DNA from: Odontocerum albicorne
Taxonomy: Eukaryota > Arthropoda > Insecta > Trichoptera > Odontoceridae
NCBI GenBank assembly: GCA_949825065.1
Contig: OX463852.1
Coordinates: 19,122,189 to 19,186,188, forward strand
Reading direction: 5' to 3'
Length of the DNA: 64,000 nt
Positions within the stretch are counted from its first letter, which is position 1. The number at the start of each line of letters is the position of its first letter. Below, piece by piece: positions 1-11,215 of the stretch. A model generated the notes under the pieces. The model saw nothing but the letters and a program-made list of their open reading frames with translations. It searched no databases and was not told where the DNA came from. A program made the position numbers and the translations under genes.

Positions 1-149
1 AATGAAGAAAAATTTTGTTCTTTTTTTTAAATTTGTTGATTAGTTTTCTTTGTATAATAAATGAAACACTCTTTTTTTTAATTATTGTTGTAAGGTACGA
101 GTACATTGTACCGTTAATGAAAAATAAATTAATAAAAAAAATATCAAAA

Positions 150-330
150 CAAATAAACAGTGATAATGTAGTGATAAAAGAAGATAAAATGAAATATGGT
201 TGGATCAAGTGAATAATATTTTGAAAGAAGGAAATCTTAAAGCTTAATGAGAAAGTGTATGCATGTAGAGAAGGCGAAATATGTGTGGTGTGATAGGAGA
301 CTACGGTGCTCTGGCATGATAAAATGGCAT
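150..330 (+). pseudogene. nLTR-1 non-LTR retrotransposon 3' end remnant
   Basis: Broken frames read like the extreme C-terminus of nLTR-1: a YGWIK segment (equivalent to WLDQV in better copies) followed by a Met/Arg-rich tail. The same arrangement of bases recurs at 22980-23110 and 60950-61090. There are several stops and the upstream part is missing, so it is a dead 3' fragment. Confidence 0.55.
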
Positions 331-387
331 TTAATAATTATCAAAATAACAATTTGCTTCTTAAGCATTATGAACAAACATTTCTAA

Positions 388-627
388 ATAATTTCAGGTC
401 AATTGAATACTTATTATTCGGTTTAACCTCTCAATCAAAATGTTGAATTGAACCAGGAATATCCCAAACCGGAAGTGGTGGAGTTATTTCACGAGAATAG
501 ACCCGTGCCACGGTCGCTCCGGAAGTGGACCCTGAAGGGACTCCGCCTGAGATGGAGGTTTTCGGAGAAGATGACTTCATTTGCCACCTTCTTGCACCCC
601 TGCTATTCAAAGAACAGTTTCGCTAAG
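388..627 (+). other. GC-richer block, possible exon or old coding remnant
   Basis: This stretch is much richer in GC than its surroundings and follows an acceptor-like ATTTCAG at about 391-397. Two overlapping frames stay open. One runs 448-759 but has no ATG. The other contains an acidic run (EVDPEGTPPEMEVFGEDDF) and ends in KEQFR-stop near 626, but has an in-frame TAG near 501. I recognise neither product. It could be a terminal exon of an unseen plus-strand gene or a retroelement relic. Confidence 0.25.
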
Positions 628-2139
628 TGCACAAATCAAGTTGAAAAAAATTTAAGAATATTTTATACGAGTAATAAATACCTTTTAATTCTACTTATTA
701 CATTAATCTCCTCGACACTTATTTCTACCTCCTATATCGAGACTCTTCACTATCCTTGAAGAGAAAAATAGAAACACGTGATGCTAGATTAAACACGTGA
801 TGCTGGATTAATAAGGGTAATAAGTTGAATAACAAAGTAAGTTATTTTCAAATAGTCTTATATGAAGTTCCACAAAGTTATAGACGGTTAAGTCCTTGCA
901 ACTTTATAGTAAAAATACATTTGACGCAAAAATTATAAACAATATATATTTAAAATAAATTACTTATACCTAAAATACTAAAGAAGATAAAAAAAATCTG
1001 TTTAATACGTTCTTTTCATGAAATACAAATAATTCTATTACTTTAATCCATCCATTCATAGTTATAAATCTCAACTAAACTCGTATTAAATTTTAATCCG
1101 TTCATTGATTAAAATCGTGCACAGGGAGGAAAAAAGTTCATTCATAATACGAAACTCTCCTTCGTGGAAAGCAAAGCAAGCACTGTTCGACAGGCGTCGG
1201 CAACCTCATTAAACAGAAGAGTTACGTAAAAAAACAGAAGTTTTTGGGATCGACTGCTGATTTTTTCCATAAAAATGTTATGTCACGTTAGAAGCCTTTG
1301 AAAGAAAAACATTTTTGCAGAATATGACTGCTGTCATTATAGAAGTATGTTTTATATATAAAAGTGGAATAAACAACATTTGAATCAAGAAATTAGAATG
1401 TCGTTCAACATTCGCAGTGTTAATGTTTTTACTATAAATAATATATGTTATATAAACATATAGAGTATATAGTATTGAATGCTCATAGTCATATGTATCC
1501 TTATACCGCTTAAAAAAGAGGAGTAAAACAACAGGAAAATGAAAACTCCATACCATGCAGTAGCAGGACGTGAGTTTTGAATCAACGACTTTCTATACTG
1601 AAGTCACCAAATAGTTCTAAAGCTCTAAAAGTTCATATCAACAGAATTGAACAAATTAGACTTTGTTCAGTCGTTAACCTATACAATATAAAAATCCCCT
1701 TATTAATTAAGTTTTTTCATACCTACATATTTTCTCGTTGTCATCCTATTCACGTTATTTTAATTTGTTTTATAAACATTTTTTTAAGTATAATGAAATA
1801 TAATCACTAATTACTTTAACAGCTGCCTGATTGGACGAAAGGTACAAGTATTTTCAATAATCCCGCTAGATTAAACTAGCAAAATTATGCAAAAAAGGTT
1901 CAATCAACATTTTACTTATTCTGAGATGATTTAGAAAATATTTGGTTCTTTTGTATAAGCTTGTATGGAACAAAAAACTTTAAGATATAATTTGACCAGA
2001 AAATATTCATTTAACATATTTGATATTTTAGCATATATCGAAATGGTCTATGTTTATTCATATTAAAAAGAATTAAAAAAATTGTAATTCGAATGTATTT
2101 TTTGCACATACACGTTCAATTAATTATCAATCGAATGAC
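628..2139. other. AT-rich DNA without a recognisable gene
   Basis: No open frame has protein-like composition. A short segment near 1480-1510 (TCATATGTATCCTTATAC) matches the motif duplicated at 12062-12150 and present at 25160, so it is a small repeat trace. Confidence 0.6.
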
Positions 2140-2360
2140 AAACAAGTCCTCGGTAACCACATGTTGCCGACCCCTGCCCTACAGTACACACTCCCTATCC
2201 AAAAATTCCTTCACGTCCGCCCTCCCGAAATTGTTGAGTATTTAAGCGCTGGGCTACATCGCTTGTGCCCAATTAAAGTGTGGACTTAATCCTGGCTCCA
2301 TTCTTCAAGAAAATATTTTATACCCCATAAGAAATTACGATAAGGTGAGTAATAGAAAAA
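2140..2360 (+). promoter_or_regulatory. Promoter-like block with TATA-like box and splice donor
   Basis: A GC-richer, repeat-free block contains TATTTAAG at 2239-2246 and, about 100 bases downstream, a perfect donor AAG/GTGAGTAA with the cut before 2345. There is no ATG between them, so the layout would fit a non-coding first exon of a plus-strand transcript. No acceptor or coding exon can be paired with it here. Confidence 0.3.
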
Positions 2361-2829
2361 TATTACGCAGAATAATGTACAAAAAAAACAGAATTCCTAG
2401 AAGTATCCAGAGAAGTTATTTGATAATGTCAACGTCCAAAGCATAAACTAGTTTTAGACGAAAATGAATTATTATTTTCGAGATAAGCGTGCTGGAGTTT
2501 ATATAACCTCGAAAATAAATCTTTCTGTTCACATTAGTTTATAAAAGGTATCCTATCATACTTAAACAGTTAAACTTAAATAGGTTAATGATATTTTAAG
2601 TCAACATTCCATAGAAAAAATATTTTAGCACACAGTTTCAACTAGAGATAAGAAGTCTTGCCTTTAATTGCATATAGGCATGTTTGTTTTCTCGATGCTA
2701 GTGGGATAAGTTTTTAATCTAAATTAAAATGATCATGCATACAACTATCGTGCCAGATTCATGGCTTAAAATAAGATAGCTAATAAATCTCCAAGTTCTG
2801 TCAACCCTCTTTGGAATGTTGAATAACCC
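2361..2829. other. AT-rich intergenic or intronic DNA
   Basis: I see no coding potential, tandem repeat or recognisable element here. Confidence 0.6.
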
Positions 2830-3070
2830 AAATTTTCATCAATATCTGCGTGCGAAAATCAATTTTCTTTCTGAGCATGAACTGTCCGTCTGATCTGGTG
2901 ACGATAGCTTGACTTTGAAACGATTTTTCTGGCTCAATCAGATGTGCTTTGTCCTAATCGATACTTGAAAAAAAAACTAAAGCATTAATCTTAAAATATT
3001 CTCGTCCTTAACTCCTATATAATTCCCACCATAATCCCTATTTTCCCTTGATTTTTATATTATCTCAAAT
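2830..3070 (+). pseudogene. CR1/Jockey-like 3' fragment (repeat J)
   Basis: The segment GGCTCAATCAGATGTGC is the reverse complement of sequence inside the RT-like remnant at 52428-52800. The following TCCTATATAATTCCCACC stretch recurs at 59455-59500. It therefore belongs to the same non-LTR family, near its 3' end, in plus orientation and with no intact frame. Confidence 0.5.
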
Positions 3071-3759
3071 ATTATTTTCATTTACGACGGTTATACAGGG
3101 TCATGGATACCAATAATAATTATGAAGCAATACTATAGCTGGTTGATTCAAAGAAATTTCTTTGAAGCGATAAATTTAAAAATAATATCTGAAAAATGGT
3201 TTTATTTTTTAGATAATTAAAATTCACAAAGAATCTTTCAAACTTTCTCCTATAAAATTTCAAAATATTTCTTGACTTTCTCCTATAAATTTTTTATCTA
3301 CGTTTTTTTAAATAAACTTCCAGTTAAGAAACAAATCAGCGTTTGAAATTTTAGTTAAATGAAACATAAAAATTTTGGAGTTAGGAGTAGCATTTCTTAA
3401 ATCTAAATTCGTCAATAGAGAAATTAATGTTTTTGTTTTCAATAAATTTCAATGCATTTCCTGTAAATATTCGATATTTTTATTTCAAATGTAAGCGCTA
3501 CTCGAGTATCCTTTTAATATAGATTTATATTTGTTGACTGTGTTTATTTATTCCTTAGCATACATTTGTGACATATTTAATTTGTACTAAAATATATTTG
3601 CACATATGTACAATATATTTTTTTAAAACATCTATAATGCTATGTCATTATTCCTATACTTAAAATAAAATCAATATTTTCTAATAACACAAGAAATACT
3701 TTCATTTTTATATATGTTATCCTCTATAATAATACACATATTAAATATGTTTTTGGACA
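3071..3759. other. AT-rich DNA, nothing recognised
   Basis: Very AT-rich with short A and T runs; no gene or repeat family identified. Confidence 0.6.
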
Positions 3760-3954
3760 ATGACCATTTCAGGGGTAGCCAGAAATCCTTTTTCCTCCTC
3801 AAACCAGATGGACATAGCAGGAAAATGGCATTTTAAAAAGCAATTTCCTCACCATTATTATAATCATCAACTTGACTTGAGGTCCCGAAGGATGGAGAGA
3901 GTTCGATATTTACAGAAAAGACATTTAAAATCTTCAAAATTTCAAAGGCTGTAA
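3760..3954 (+). other. Unidentified 64-codon ORF, possible terminal exon
   Basis: The frame starts at an ATG at 3760, passes an acceptor-like CCATTTCAG ending at 3772, and continues to a stop at 3954. The product is basic and hydrophilic (RSRRMERVRYLQKRHLK near the C-terminus). The acceptor-like site inside the frame allows a reading as a last exon beginning at 3773. A TTGTATTGTGTTGTATT run just downstream resembles the tail of SINE B, so it may instead be repeat-derived. I recognise no family. Confidence 0.2.
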
Positions 3955-4769
3955 ATTGATCGTATTGTATTGTGTTGTATTAAACAGGGTTACCACTTAA
4001 GCCTTATATTTATAATTTTTATTTATTTCGGATTTTATAGTTAAAAACGCACATTAAAGCGTATTTACGTCCATAAAATTATGAATACATATATCATTAA
4101 AAAAATTAATTTCAATCCCCTATTTTACAATTTTTCTTACATGTACATGTATATAAACGCCTATTTCATCACGGGGCAAACCAGTTAATTAGGTATTTGA
4201 AGAGAAAAAAGATTAACGTTAAGAAAGTAATTGAAAAAAAAATCTACTATTGATAAGATGGAAATATGTAAACAATTTTAAAAGTGATTTTAATTATTTA
4301 CAATTGGAATAAAAATGTATATTTTACCAGAAATTGATGATATAATCAGTAATACAGTTATATGTATGTATCACATGTATCCTCTCTGCAATTATAGGTA
4401 TCCTAAATTCTTATTGAAAAGTTTTAGCCCAAAAATTTAAAAATTAAATTTAAAAATTCAATAGTTTCAAGCTCAAAATTTGTTTGAAAATTATATAAAT
4501 ATGGTGTGTACTGTGTGTATGGCTTCGCTGTAAAAAAACTTTTAAGTGACGTTAGCCACAATGCAGCCTCGAGCGTTTCAGAAACTGCTTTTATGGAGGT
4601 GTCGAGGCAAACTGTTGTGGGAACAAAAAAAAAACAAAAATATTTAGTTGAAAATTATCATATACAGTTTTAATTTGCAAAACCCAACCGACCCGGTAAT
4701 TTTGAAAAGACTTTGATATAAAATATTATTATCCAAGACGCTGGAGTAAAACCGGTTGGAGAAGAGTGG
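3955..4769. other. AT-rich DNA, nothing recognised
   Basis: Contains a SINE-like TTGTATTG tail at 3963-3980 and a mixed-composition patch at 4510-4620. No gene supported. Confidence 0.55.
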
Positions 4770-5195
4770 AAAAAACTCAAAAGTTTAGGGGAAAACCATT
4801 ATCAATAACATAAGGTCACAAAGGTTGGCATGGATGGACTATGCGAGCGGATTTTAATTGACAGATTAATAAAGATAATTATGCAAGTTCAATAACACGG
4901 AAAAAGGTCACTGATCAAAATATGCTTTTAGATAACGTACAGAGGGATTTTAGACCAGGAATAGACCTCTATATGAGTATCTCCATAGTCATCAGAGATA
5001 GATAGGTAGCCATTCAGAAGAGAAATAATGCAGAAGCTCAGGTGGAAAACAAGTATCAGAAAACCTCGACTACGTTGTGATGTTGAAGTAAGATAGACTG
5101 CCATTGAATGCAATGGATTTAACAAACTGGGATGCCGCTACGCAAGATCGGCATGACTGGAGGAGGTCAAGGTCTGACTTAGACTGTACCACTGT
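4770..5195 (+). pseudogene. Non-LTR retrotransposon C-terminal fragment
   Basis: Near 5050-5180 the broken translation reads LNAMDLTNWDAATQDRHDWRR. This matches the pattern at the end of many RTE-type polyproteins (NW.EAAQDR..WRR). Upstream, SQRLAWMDYASG is a decayed form of the RLRWFGH.. segment. Multiple stops make this an inactive remnant. Confidence 0.6.
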
Positions 5196-5544
5196 CGAGG
5201 GAAAAAAGAATATAATTATTATTATCATTTTACAATTTTCGTTTCGTTTACTTACTGATCAATATAAATATTGAGAAACCATAGAGAGATAACACATCCT
5301 TGCTTGACATATTTAGTTACATAAAACTATTAAGTCATTTTTTCTCTCTCTTGAATACCAGCCATACTTTTTTTACACAGGAACGTTATAGATATAATAA
5401 GTTTAGCATCCACTCTATATTCTTTCAAAATATCCCGAAACTTAATCCTTTTTTTTTCATTTTAAATAAAATATTTTTAGGTAAACATGCTCAGATCAAA
5501 AATCTAGTCTACACAACCTCGCCTTCCTGAGAAACCACGTTGCG
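5196..5544. other. AT-rich DNA, nothing recognised
   Basis: A 76-codon plus-strand frame at 5300-5530 is low-complexity (Phe, Ser, Ile) and looks like chance. Confidence 0.5.
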
Positions 5545-5720
5545 TGTCCCATATTCTCTTTTCCATCACCTCAGCAGATTTCTGTTTCAATCAATATTCT
5601 TCCATATAGTTTACCTATCGCATTCAATAGAATGATAGTGCAATAATTACCGCACTCCCATCTTGGACCCCTGTCCTTTATATAGAGGAGGTATGATTAC
5701 TCTTCTAGTCCTTTCACGGG
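5545..5720 (-). pseudogene. Reverse transcriptase N-terminal fragment
   Basis: The minus-strand translation near 5580-5690 reads PRWECGNY..I.LLNAIGKLYGRILIE. This is a decayed form of the RT block usually written (Y)KGKGDRRDCNNYRGISLL....K.Y..I. It matches the equivalent part of the nLTR-1 copy at 45540-45700. Nothing of the catalytic FADD region follows. Confidence 0.6.
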
Positions 5721-6230
5721 TACTCCGAGTACCAGTAGGTATATATTTGAAAACTTTGGTTCATTGGTGAAAAACAAATCGACTCTTAAACGGCATTTTA
5801 TATCCATAATTGATGTCTATTTATTTATTTATTAATGCACATGTTAATCAGTTGCGTTTAATACATTTAAAAACAATACACATTAGAGAATATAATTAAT
5901 TTATAATTCGATTTAGACCATCAATCATGTTTTGAAAAAATACTATTGAAATTCTAGTGCGAGTAAATACAGGAAATGCAATAAAGATATGACATTAAAA
6001 AGTATAGCTAACAAAACACCACCGTGATTTATACTTTCAGTAAAAAATAACTACGTATGTTCTTCTGCACACAACAGGCCAGGACTCAAAAGGCCCAGGG
6101 CCGTACGCCGTGTAAGAAAAAAAAACGCATAATACAATATACCTCATTAACACATTTTTCTCGCAACATCCGAGACTTTTAAAAAATTGTATTCATGAAT
6201 AAATAAATAAGTTGATAATAATCAATTCAA
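5721..6230. other. AT-rich DNA, nothing recognised
   Basis: Includes a TTTA run at 5819-5835. No gene or element identified. Confidence 0.55.
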
Positions 6231-6560
6231 TTATTTTTTTTGACTAAGGATTCGGTTTTTTTGGTCGTGTTTTGAAAATATCCCGCTTTCTGTGGGAGTG
6301 GCATGGCGGTGTAGGAAAAGCGCGGGAAACAATGCCGTTGGCGAATGTATTGTATTAGAGAAATTAACCGAGCCAGAATAATCCTCGGTTATGATTACGT
6401 GTTCTGCTCGGCTACATAACATTTTATAGTAAGTAATGTGATCCTTTTCACACCCCGGTATGGCGCCAGCAGAGAAGGAATTCATTCTCGGTGACAGCTC
6501 TTCAATCAAATTATGACTAAAACCAATTTTTTTACGAATGTATGATCGCACTGTAAGGGA
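6231..6560. other. Repeat-free, GC-richer block
   Basis: About 330 bases with clearly higher GC than the flanks and no match to any repeat in the window. A 106-codon minus-strand frame covers it (6231-6551) but its composition is not convincing as protein. Candidate non-coding conserved element or unknown exon. Confidence 0.3.
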
Positions 6561-6649
6561 AACTAATTTCTTCCAAGACAGTATGTATAAATGAGGGAGA
6601 AATGCCTGTCCCTAAAAGAATACCAGCAATGTGACGTGTGTTAAAAATA

Positions 6650-7060
6650 AATAAAAATAATGTTAGTTAACTAGCATTCCATACAAACATGCAGCAGATA
6701 GGACAGAACGCCAAAATTTTACACCCATACAGTTCCATTTATTTCTCTTACTTTCAATCTTTCCATCTTTCAACATTTTATTGATTTAGTTAAGCCATAA
6801 CTTTTTAGTCATTCTCTGCCATGATTTTTGGTCATCCCCCACACACGCTTTCATTGTAAATTTGCTAAGTCATTTTTTCGTCACCCATCCATTAAACATG
6901 TCTAAACTACTTAAACGTTATTTTCACTCGTCTTAACACTTCAGTTTCTAGCTCATTCACATTTATCCTTAATGATTTAATGTCTTATTATGTTATACAT
7001 CGACACATCATACATTCGTCTCAGTGCATATGTTTTCACCATATTCATCTGGCCCCTTTC
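6650..7060 (-). pseudogene. nLTR-1-like C-terminal remnant
   Basis: Read on the minus strand, the order RRMYDV (near 7020), a NELETEVLRRVKITFK stretch (near 6910), then EKMT.QIYNES and GG.PKI is the standard nLTR C-terminal order: GVTMYD, FGHV, MT..IY.S, GRPR. All segments are in different frames or carry stops. Confidence 0.55.
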
Positions 7061-7685
7061 AATAACTTTCTACATCCACGGGAAATTAATTAAAGGGGCT
7101 CTCATCTCAGTAAAAAGTGTCATAGCTTATATAATTTTATGTTCTTTTGTTGAACATTTAATAAATAAAAAAATATGCTTTCTAGATTTGAGCACTCAAA
7201 CCTTACATCTCTCTTTAAATTGAACGAATGCTGTAAACTTATTTGCATTGATCTTATGTGTACAAACATTTTTGTTCAAGAATCTGTTAGCAAATTAAAC
7301 AATATAAAACTATTGTACTTACGTTCGTATGTAAGAAAGGTGTTATCATATTATATTTACGGTTAAATTATTAATTTCATAGTTACGGTTTAGTACCTAT
7401 TCATAGGTCTTTAAATAAGATAATTATTGTCTTTTAGTTTTTAATAAAATAAATAATAATAGATCGTACGTGAGAGACAAACAGCAAAGTAAACCAATGA
7501 GGTTCGCGTTGCATATGCTCAGTAAATGCGAAATTTTCGACCAGTGTAACAACAGCAAGATACCGAAGACGAAACCGCGTCGCGTTAAGTAAACTATATT
7601 ATGAAGTTGTTTTTATTTTTCAAAATTTTTGGAATGGGAATGTGTGGATAATTTTTCTCCACTCCACCCGATCTTAAGTCATGAT
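7061..7685. other. AT-rich DNA with a small GC-richer patch
   Basis: 7490-7600 is less AT-rich and repeat-free (AAACCGCGTCGCG near 7570). The rest is plain AT-rich DNA, and the two ORFs near 7000-7366 are low-complexity. Confidence 0.45.
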
Positions 7686-7988
7686 GAGTGCAATACTCAA
7701 TAAAGAACTAAATAGCCATCTCTTTATTGGTCTATCCACCTTGCTAGAGCTGTCCTCTTGCTTGCCACCCCAACACTTCTAGTCAGAGTGCAGCACTCAA
7801 TGAGGAACTAACTAGTCATCTCTTTATTGGTCTATCCACCTTGCTAGAGCTGTCCTCTTGCTTGCCACCCCAACACTTCTAGTCAAAGTGCAGCACTCAA
7901 TGAGGAACTAACTAGTCATCTCTTTATGTGGTCTATCCACCTTGTTAGAAACCGTCCTCTTGCTTGCTACCCATCAACACTTCTAGTC
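7686..7988. repeat. Tandem repeat, 3 copies of 100 bp
   Basis: Units start at 7686, 7786 and 7886, exactly 100 bases apart, each beginning (G/A)AGTGCA and ending CACTTCTAGTC. Copies 2 and 3 are more alike than copy 1. Copy 3 carries small insertions (TTTATGTGG near 7925). No coding frame is maintained. Confidence 0.95.
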
Positions 7989-8193
7989 TCGACCAGTTTC
8001 ACAAAATTTTCTTCCTGTCCTCTAGAGACGTGTCCAAATAATTACGGTGTTTTTTAATTACATTTATACAGTTATAATCTGACCAATTTATTGATAAGTA
8101 TCAATCTCTCCCAATCAACCAGAAGTATGTTAAGCATGCCTTAATTAAAAACTAGACTAGAACCCCTTTTAAAAGATCTTTTATATATTTTTT

Positions 8194-8770
8194 TTAATTG
8201 GATAGTAACGAGACTCGAACATGCATCCCTGGGTTGGAAAACAAACGTCTTTGCGAGTCGTTGATAGCCATTCTATAATCTGTATGCCCTGATGAATATT
8301 CACATTGGTGCGTCAAGTAGTTCATGAGATACAAACATACCATCACGCCATTTCCCTGTTGGGTAGGCAGAAAGGACAGATCACATATAGGACATAGCAC
8401 ACACCATTCTTTTTTATCTCGACACACTTCCTTCGCCTCTTCCGCTTCTATATTACGGTTTCCCTATATTTTGACGGTTCTTTATTTAAAAATATTATTT
8501 CCTTGATCCAACTACACTTTTTTTATCTACCCTTTTCACGATTTTCACTCATATTTGCACTTTTTATTTGTTTTCGTAGTTTTTCTTCATTCATTTGTTC
8601 CACATGCCCAAACCTTTTCAGAATGCTCTCTTTCATCTTTCTCAATATGTCAACTTTAAATTCACATCCATCCCCAATCACTTCATTCCGTATTTTATCA
8701 TACATTGTCACTCCATCTATTCCGTGAGATATTCTTATCAAATAGCTTTGAAATCAAAACTTAATGAAAA
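8194..8770 (-). pseudogene. nLTR-1 retrotransposon C-terminal end
   Basis: The minus-strand frame at 8523-8741 reads GVTMYDKIRNEVIGD, then FKVDILRKMKESILKRFGH and VEQMNEEKLRKQI. These are the hallmark C-terminal segments of nLTR-1. Toward 8194 the 3' end continues in other frames down to the GGAAATGGCGTGATGGTATG terminus (reverse complement at 8336-8355), which recurs at 37190, 58395 and 62610. Frameshifted and truncated; its direction is opposite to the copy at 22730-23130. Confidence 0.8.
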
Positions 8771-8834
8771 CAAATAGTACAAAGGAGAATAATATATTTA
8801 AATCATTTATAAAATCAGGTGATTCTTAAATTGT

Positions 8835-9060
8835 ATAAATCCGGCCCGCACCGTATCTTCGCCAGGTCCGCGTTGGGCGCGGGCCGCGGCGGCAACCTGG
8901 TTTACTTATATTTTAATTAAGAGCCGAGGGAATTAATAAACCCGGTTGGGGTCTGTACTACAATACCTACATTCCGATGTTCCGGGGGCGCCCCGGCAGC
9001 GGGCCGGGCCTGGAGCGGGGGCAGTGTCAGCTCGGGGGATATATCACGCTAAAGGTCGAT
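8835..9060. promoter_or_regulatory. GC-rich island, candidate conserved regulatory element
   Basis: About 225 bases of very GC- and CpG-rich sequence (GGGCGCGGGCCGCGGCGG at 8875-8892; GGGCGCCCCGGCAGCGGGCC near 8987-9006) in AT-rich surroundings. Between the two GC cores is an AT segment with TTTTAATTAAGAG, a homeodomain-type TAATTA core. No repeat copy and no convincing frame. Promoter, enhancer or unknown exon are all possible. Confidence 0.4.
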
Positions 9061-9769
9061 TCACATGTAAATCTATAAATAATTAGTTGCCCTCATTTGT
9101 CAAAACTCTATAATTTATTATAAGAAAATATTTTTTTATTATAAACGTCAACTTGTGAAATGCATGATAGAGTGAAAAACACAAATCACATTTTCCGTCT
9201 TTTATAGACTTCTTGACCTATTCATTAAAATGGTCTTATGTGAAGTTGGTTTTAGAATCGAATTTTCCAGCTTTTGAGGAAAAATAACAACAATGAAAAT
9301 TTCCGAGACAGTGCCCTAAAATGTCTAAATATCTCTAAATGTCTCGCTCTTTAACATGACCATTTTTGGTCTTTAAATATGTCAAAGAGTACGTACCATA
9401 GGAATAAATAAAACTGTATTTTTACTGGTTTCTATACATTTTATCATACATACAAGACTTTCCTAAGACCTTCTGGAAATCGAACATGAAATATCTTAAT
9501 GCTAAACAAGTATACTGACCACCGAATTATATTTAAAATTGTGGAATTAGTGCAAAATCTTGAAACTGTTCAAGTTAGGTTTATAAAATTTTCTATAAAA
9601 AAATGTTTTTAATTCCATTATACTATATACTGTCATAATATTAAACATTAGTTTAAACATAAATGCCAGATAGAAATCTGAATAGAAAAATCAATAACAG
9701 GAAATTAGATGCATTGAAATAAAATCAGAAAAAACGTAATTGTTTTCGTTTGAACGTTTGTAGGTAGTA
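9061..9769. other. AT-rich DNA, nothing recognised
   Basis: No gene or known repeat identified. Confidence 0.55.
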
Positions 9770-9957
9770 AATGTTAGTAATGTAATTTGTAGGTAGTATA
9801 GTAATATAATTTGTAAGTAGTATAGTACTGTAATTTGCAGGTAGTATAGTAATGTAATTTGTAGGTAGTATAGTAATGTAAATTGTAGGTAGTATAGTAA
9901 TGTAATTTGTAGGTAACTAGGTAGTATATTAATGTAATTTGTAGGTAGTATAGTTTT
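9770..9957. repeat. Minisatellite, about 7-8 copies of a 24 bp unit
   Basis: The unit is GTAGGTAGTATAGTAATGTAATTT with a few substitutions and one expanded copy near 9910 containing an extra GTAACTAG. Because 24 is a multiple of three it gives a repeated 8-residue minus-strand reading (LLYYLQIT), which is a by-product and not a gene. Confidence 0.95.
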
Positions 9958-10499
9958 AATTATCAAAATCGACCGTATATATTAGAAATTAATAAATATT
10001 GTGGGTAAACAGGTCAAGAAAATAAATTGTAGAAAATATAATAAAAAAACATAAACAAGACGAAGATTTACCGATTATAATAAACCACTCCTATTACAAA
10101 ATTTTATCGAACTATTTTTGCGTACTCGAGTAGAAATCATTGGTTATTTTACTTGTATTTTTCGTTAATGACGTCTAAAAGCATTTATTTTGCTCTTAAA
10201 GGGTTAAACATGTACAATATAATTTATTATACTTAAATAGAAATAATTACTGTCCCAAATTGTTATCACGCGAACGAAAAAATATGTTTTATGTCGCAAA
10301 AAAATATGGATAATGAGGAAGTTTTAGTAACACTATCTTCAAAAAGTACGTAAAATTAATTATAATTAGCACTTAGCACAACGAAATTATAAATTGTCTA
10401 AATTTGATCGATACAGAATAAATATGTCTTAAAGATGAAATGAATAGGGGATATGCATGACATTTATAATGTACAAAGGCGTGTGAATTTAACAATCAC
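9958..10499. other. AT-rich DNA, nothing recognised
   Basis: No gene or element identified. Confidence 0.55.
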
Positions 10500-10815
10500 G
10501 TCTGCAAAATAATTTTCGAACCGTCTCTGGATTCCAGGGGCGGTCGCGCCACCCTCATTCCCCGCTCTACGACACCCGCCTCCCGCCACTTCTCGCGGGG
10601 TGAAATTATTTCTTAATTATTTCATTAATTCTTACTTCACTTGAAAGCGTAATAAACTCTAATTTTACTGCCACGGGTCCGTATCCATTGGAAGTGGTGT
10701 GTCAGCATTCCGCTATGGTGTCAGACAATAAAATAAAATTATAATTAAAACACAGAGTCGCGGTCTCCTATACCGCGTAACGGGGGCCAGACGCCACTGA
10801 ACAATAGGGAGGATT
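10500..10815. promoter_or_regulatory. GC-richer repeat-free island with homeodomain-type sites
   Basis: Two GC-rich cores (10525-10610 and 10765-10800) flank an AT stretch with TTAATTATTTCATTAATT and a second TATAATTAAAA. There is no match elsewhere in the window and no open frame that looks coding. The structure resembles the island at 8835-9060. Confidence 0.35.
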
Positions 10816-11110
10816 TGAAAATTTTCTTGCAGTGAAATATATTAGCATTGAATATCTATCATAAAAGCCTTACACAAACATATTCCTTTTTATATATTGT
10901 TATACTCGTAAAAACAAAATTATCAAAAAAATGTTTTACGTTATTTTTAAATAAAAAAAAACTTTTCTAGGCACAGTGGTATATTCTCATATTTCGACTA
11001 TGTATAGCTTGAGCATAAGTTTGAATGAATTTTTGGTTATAAAAGGGCTCCTTAATTAGTAATATCGCTTATATTTCTTTTATTTTTCAAATTATTAGTG
11101 ACAGTAGAAA

Positions 11111-11215
11111 ATGAGCTTGACGAAATAAGAACGTATTGAGGTGCTAATGTAGCATGCACGCGAGGGTTGGTCATATCGACAGGTAGCAAATGCATTCAAT
11201 GTTCTAGTTATGACA
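11111..11215 (+). pseudogene. Tc1-like transposase N-terminal fragment
   Basis: From the ATG at 11111 one frame reads MSLTK-stop-ERIEVLM-stop-HAREGWSYRQVANAFNV. This is the N-terminal helix-turn-helix start of Tc1/mariner-superfamily transposases. The two stops sit where Gln would be expected, fitting C-to-T changes. The homology ends after about 32 codons; no DDE region follows and I could not find terminal inverted repeats. Confidence 0.65.

Noticed and set aside
8285..8310. CTGATGAATATTC as a ribozyme core
   Set aside because: No hairpin and no GAAA box follow.
9691..9966. 91-codon periodic ORF (LLYYLQIT repeats)
   Set aside because: A by-product of the 24-bp minisatellite.
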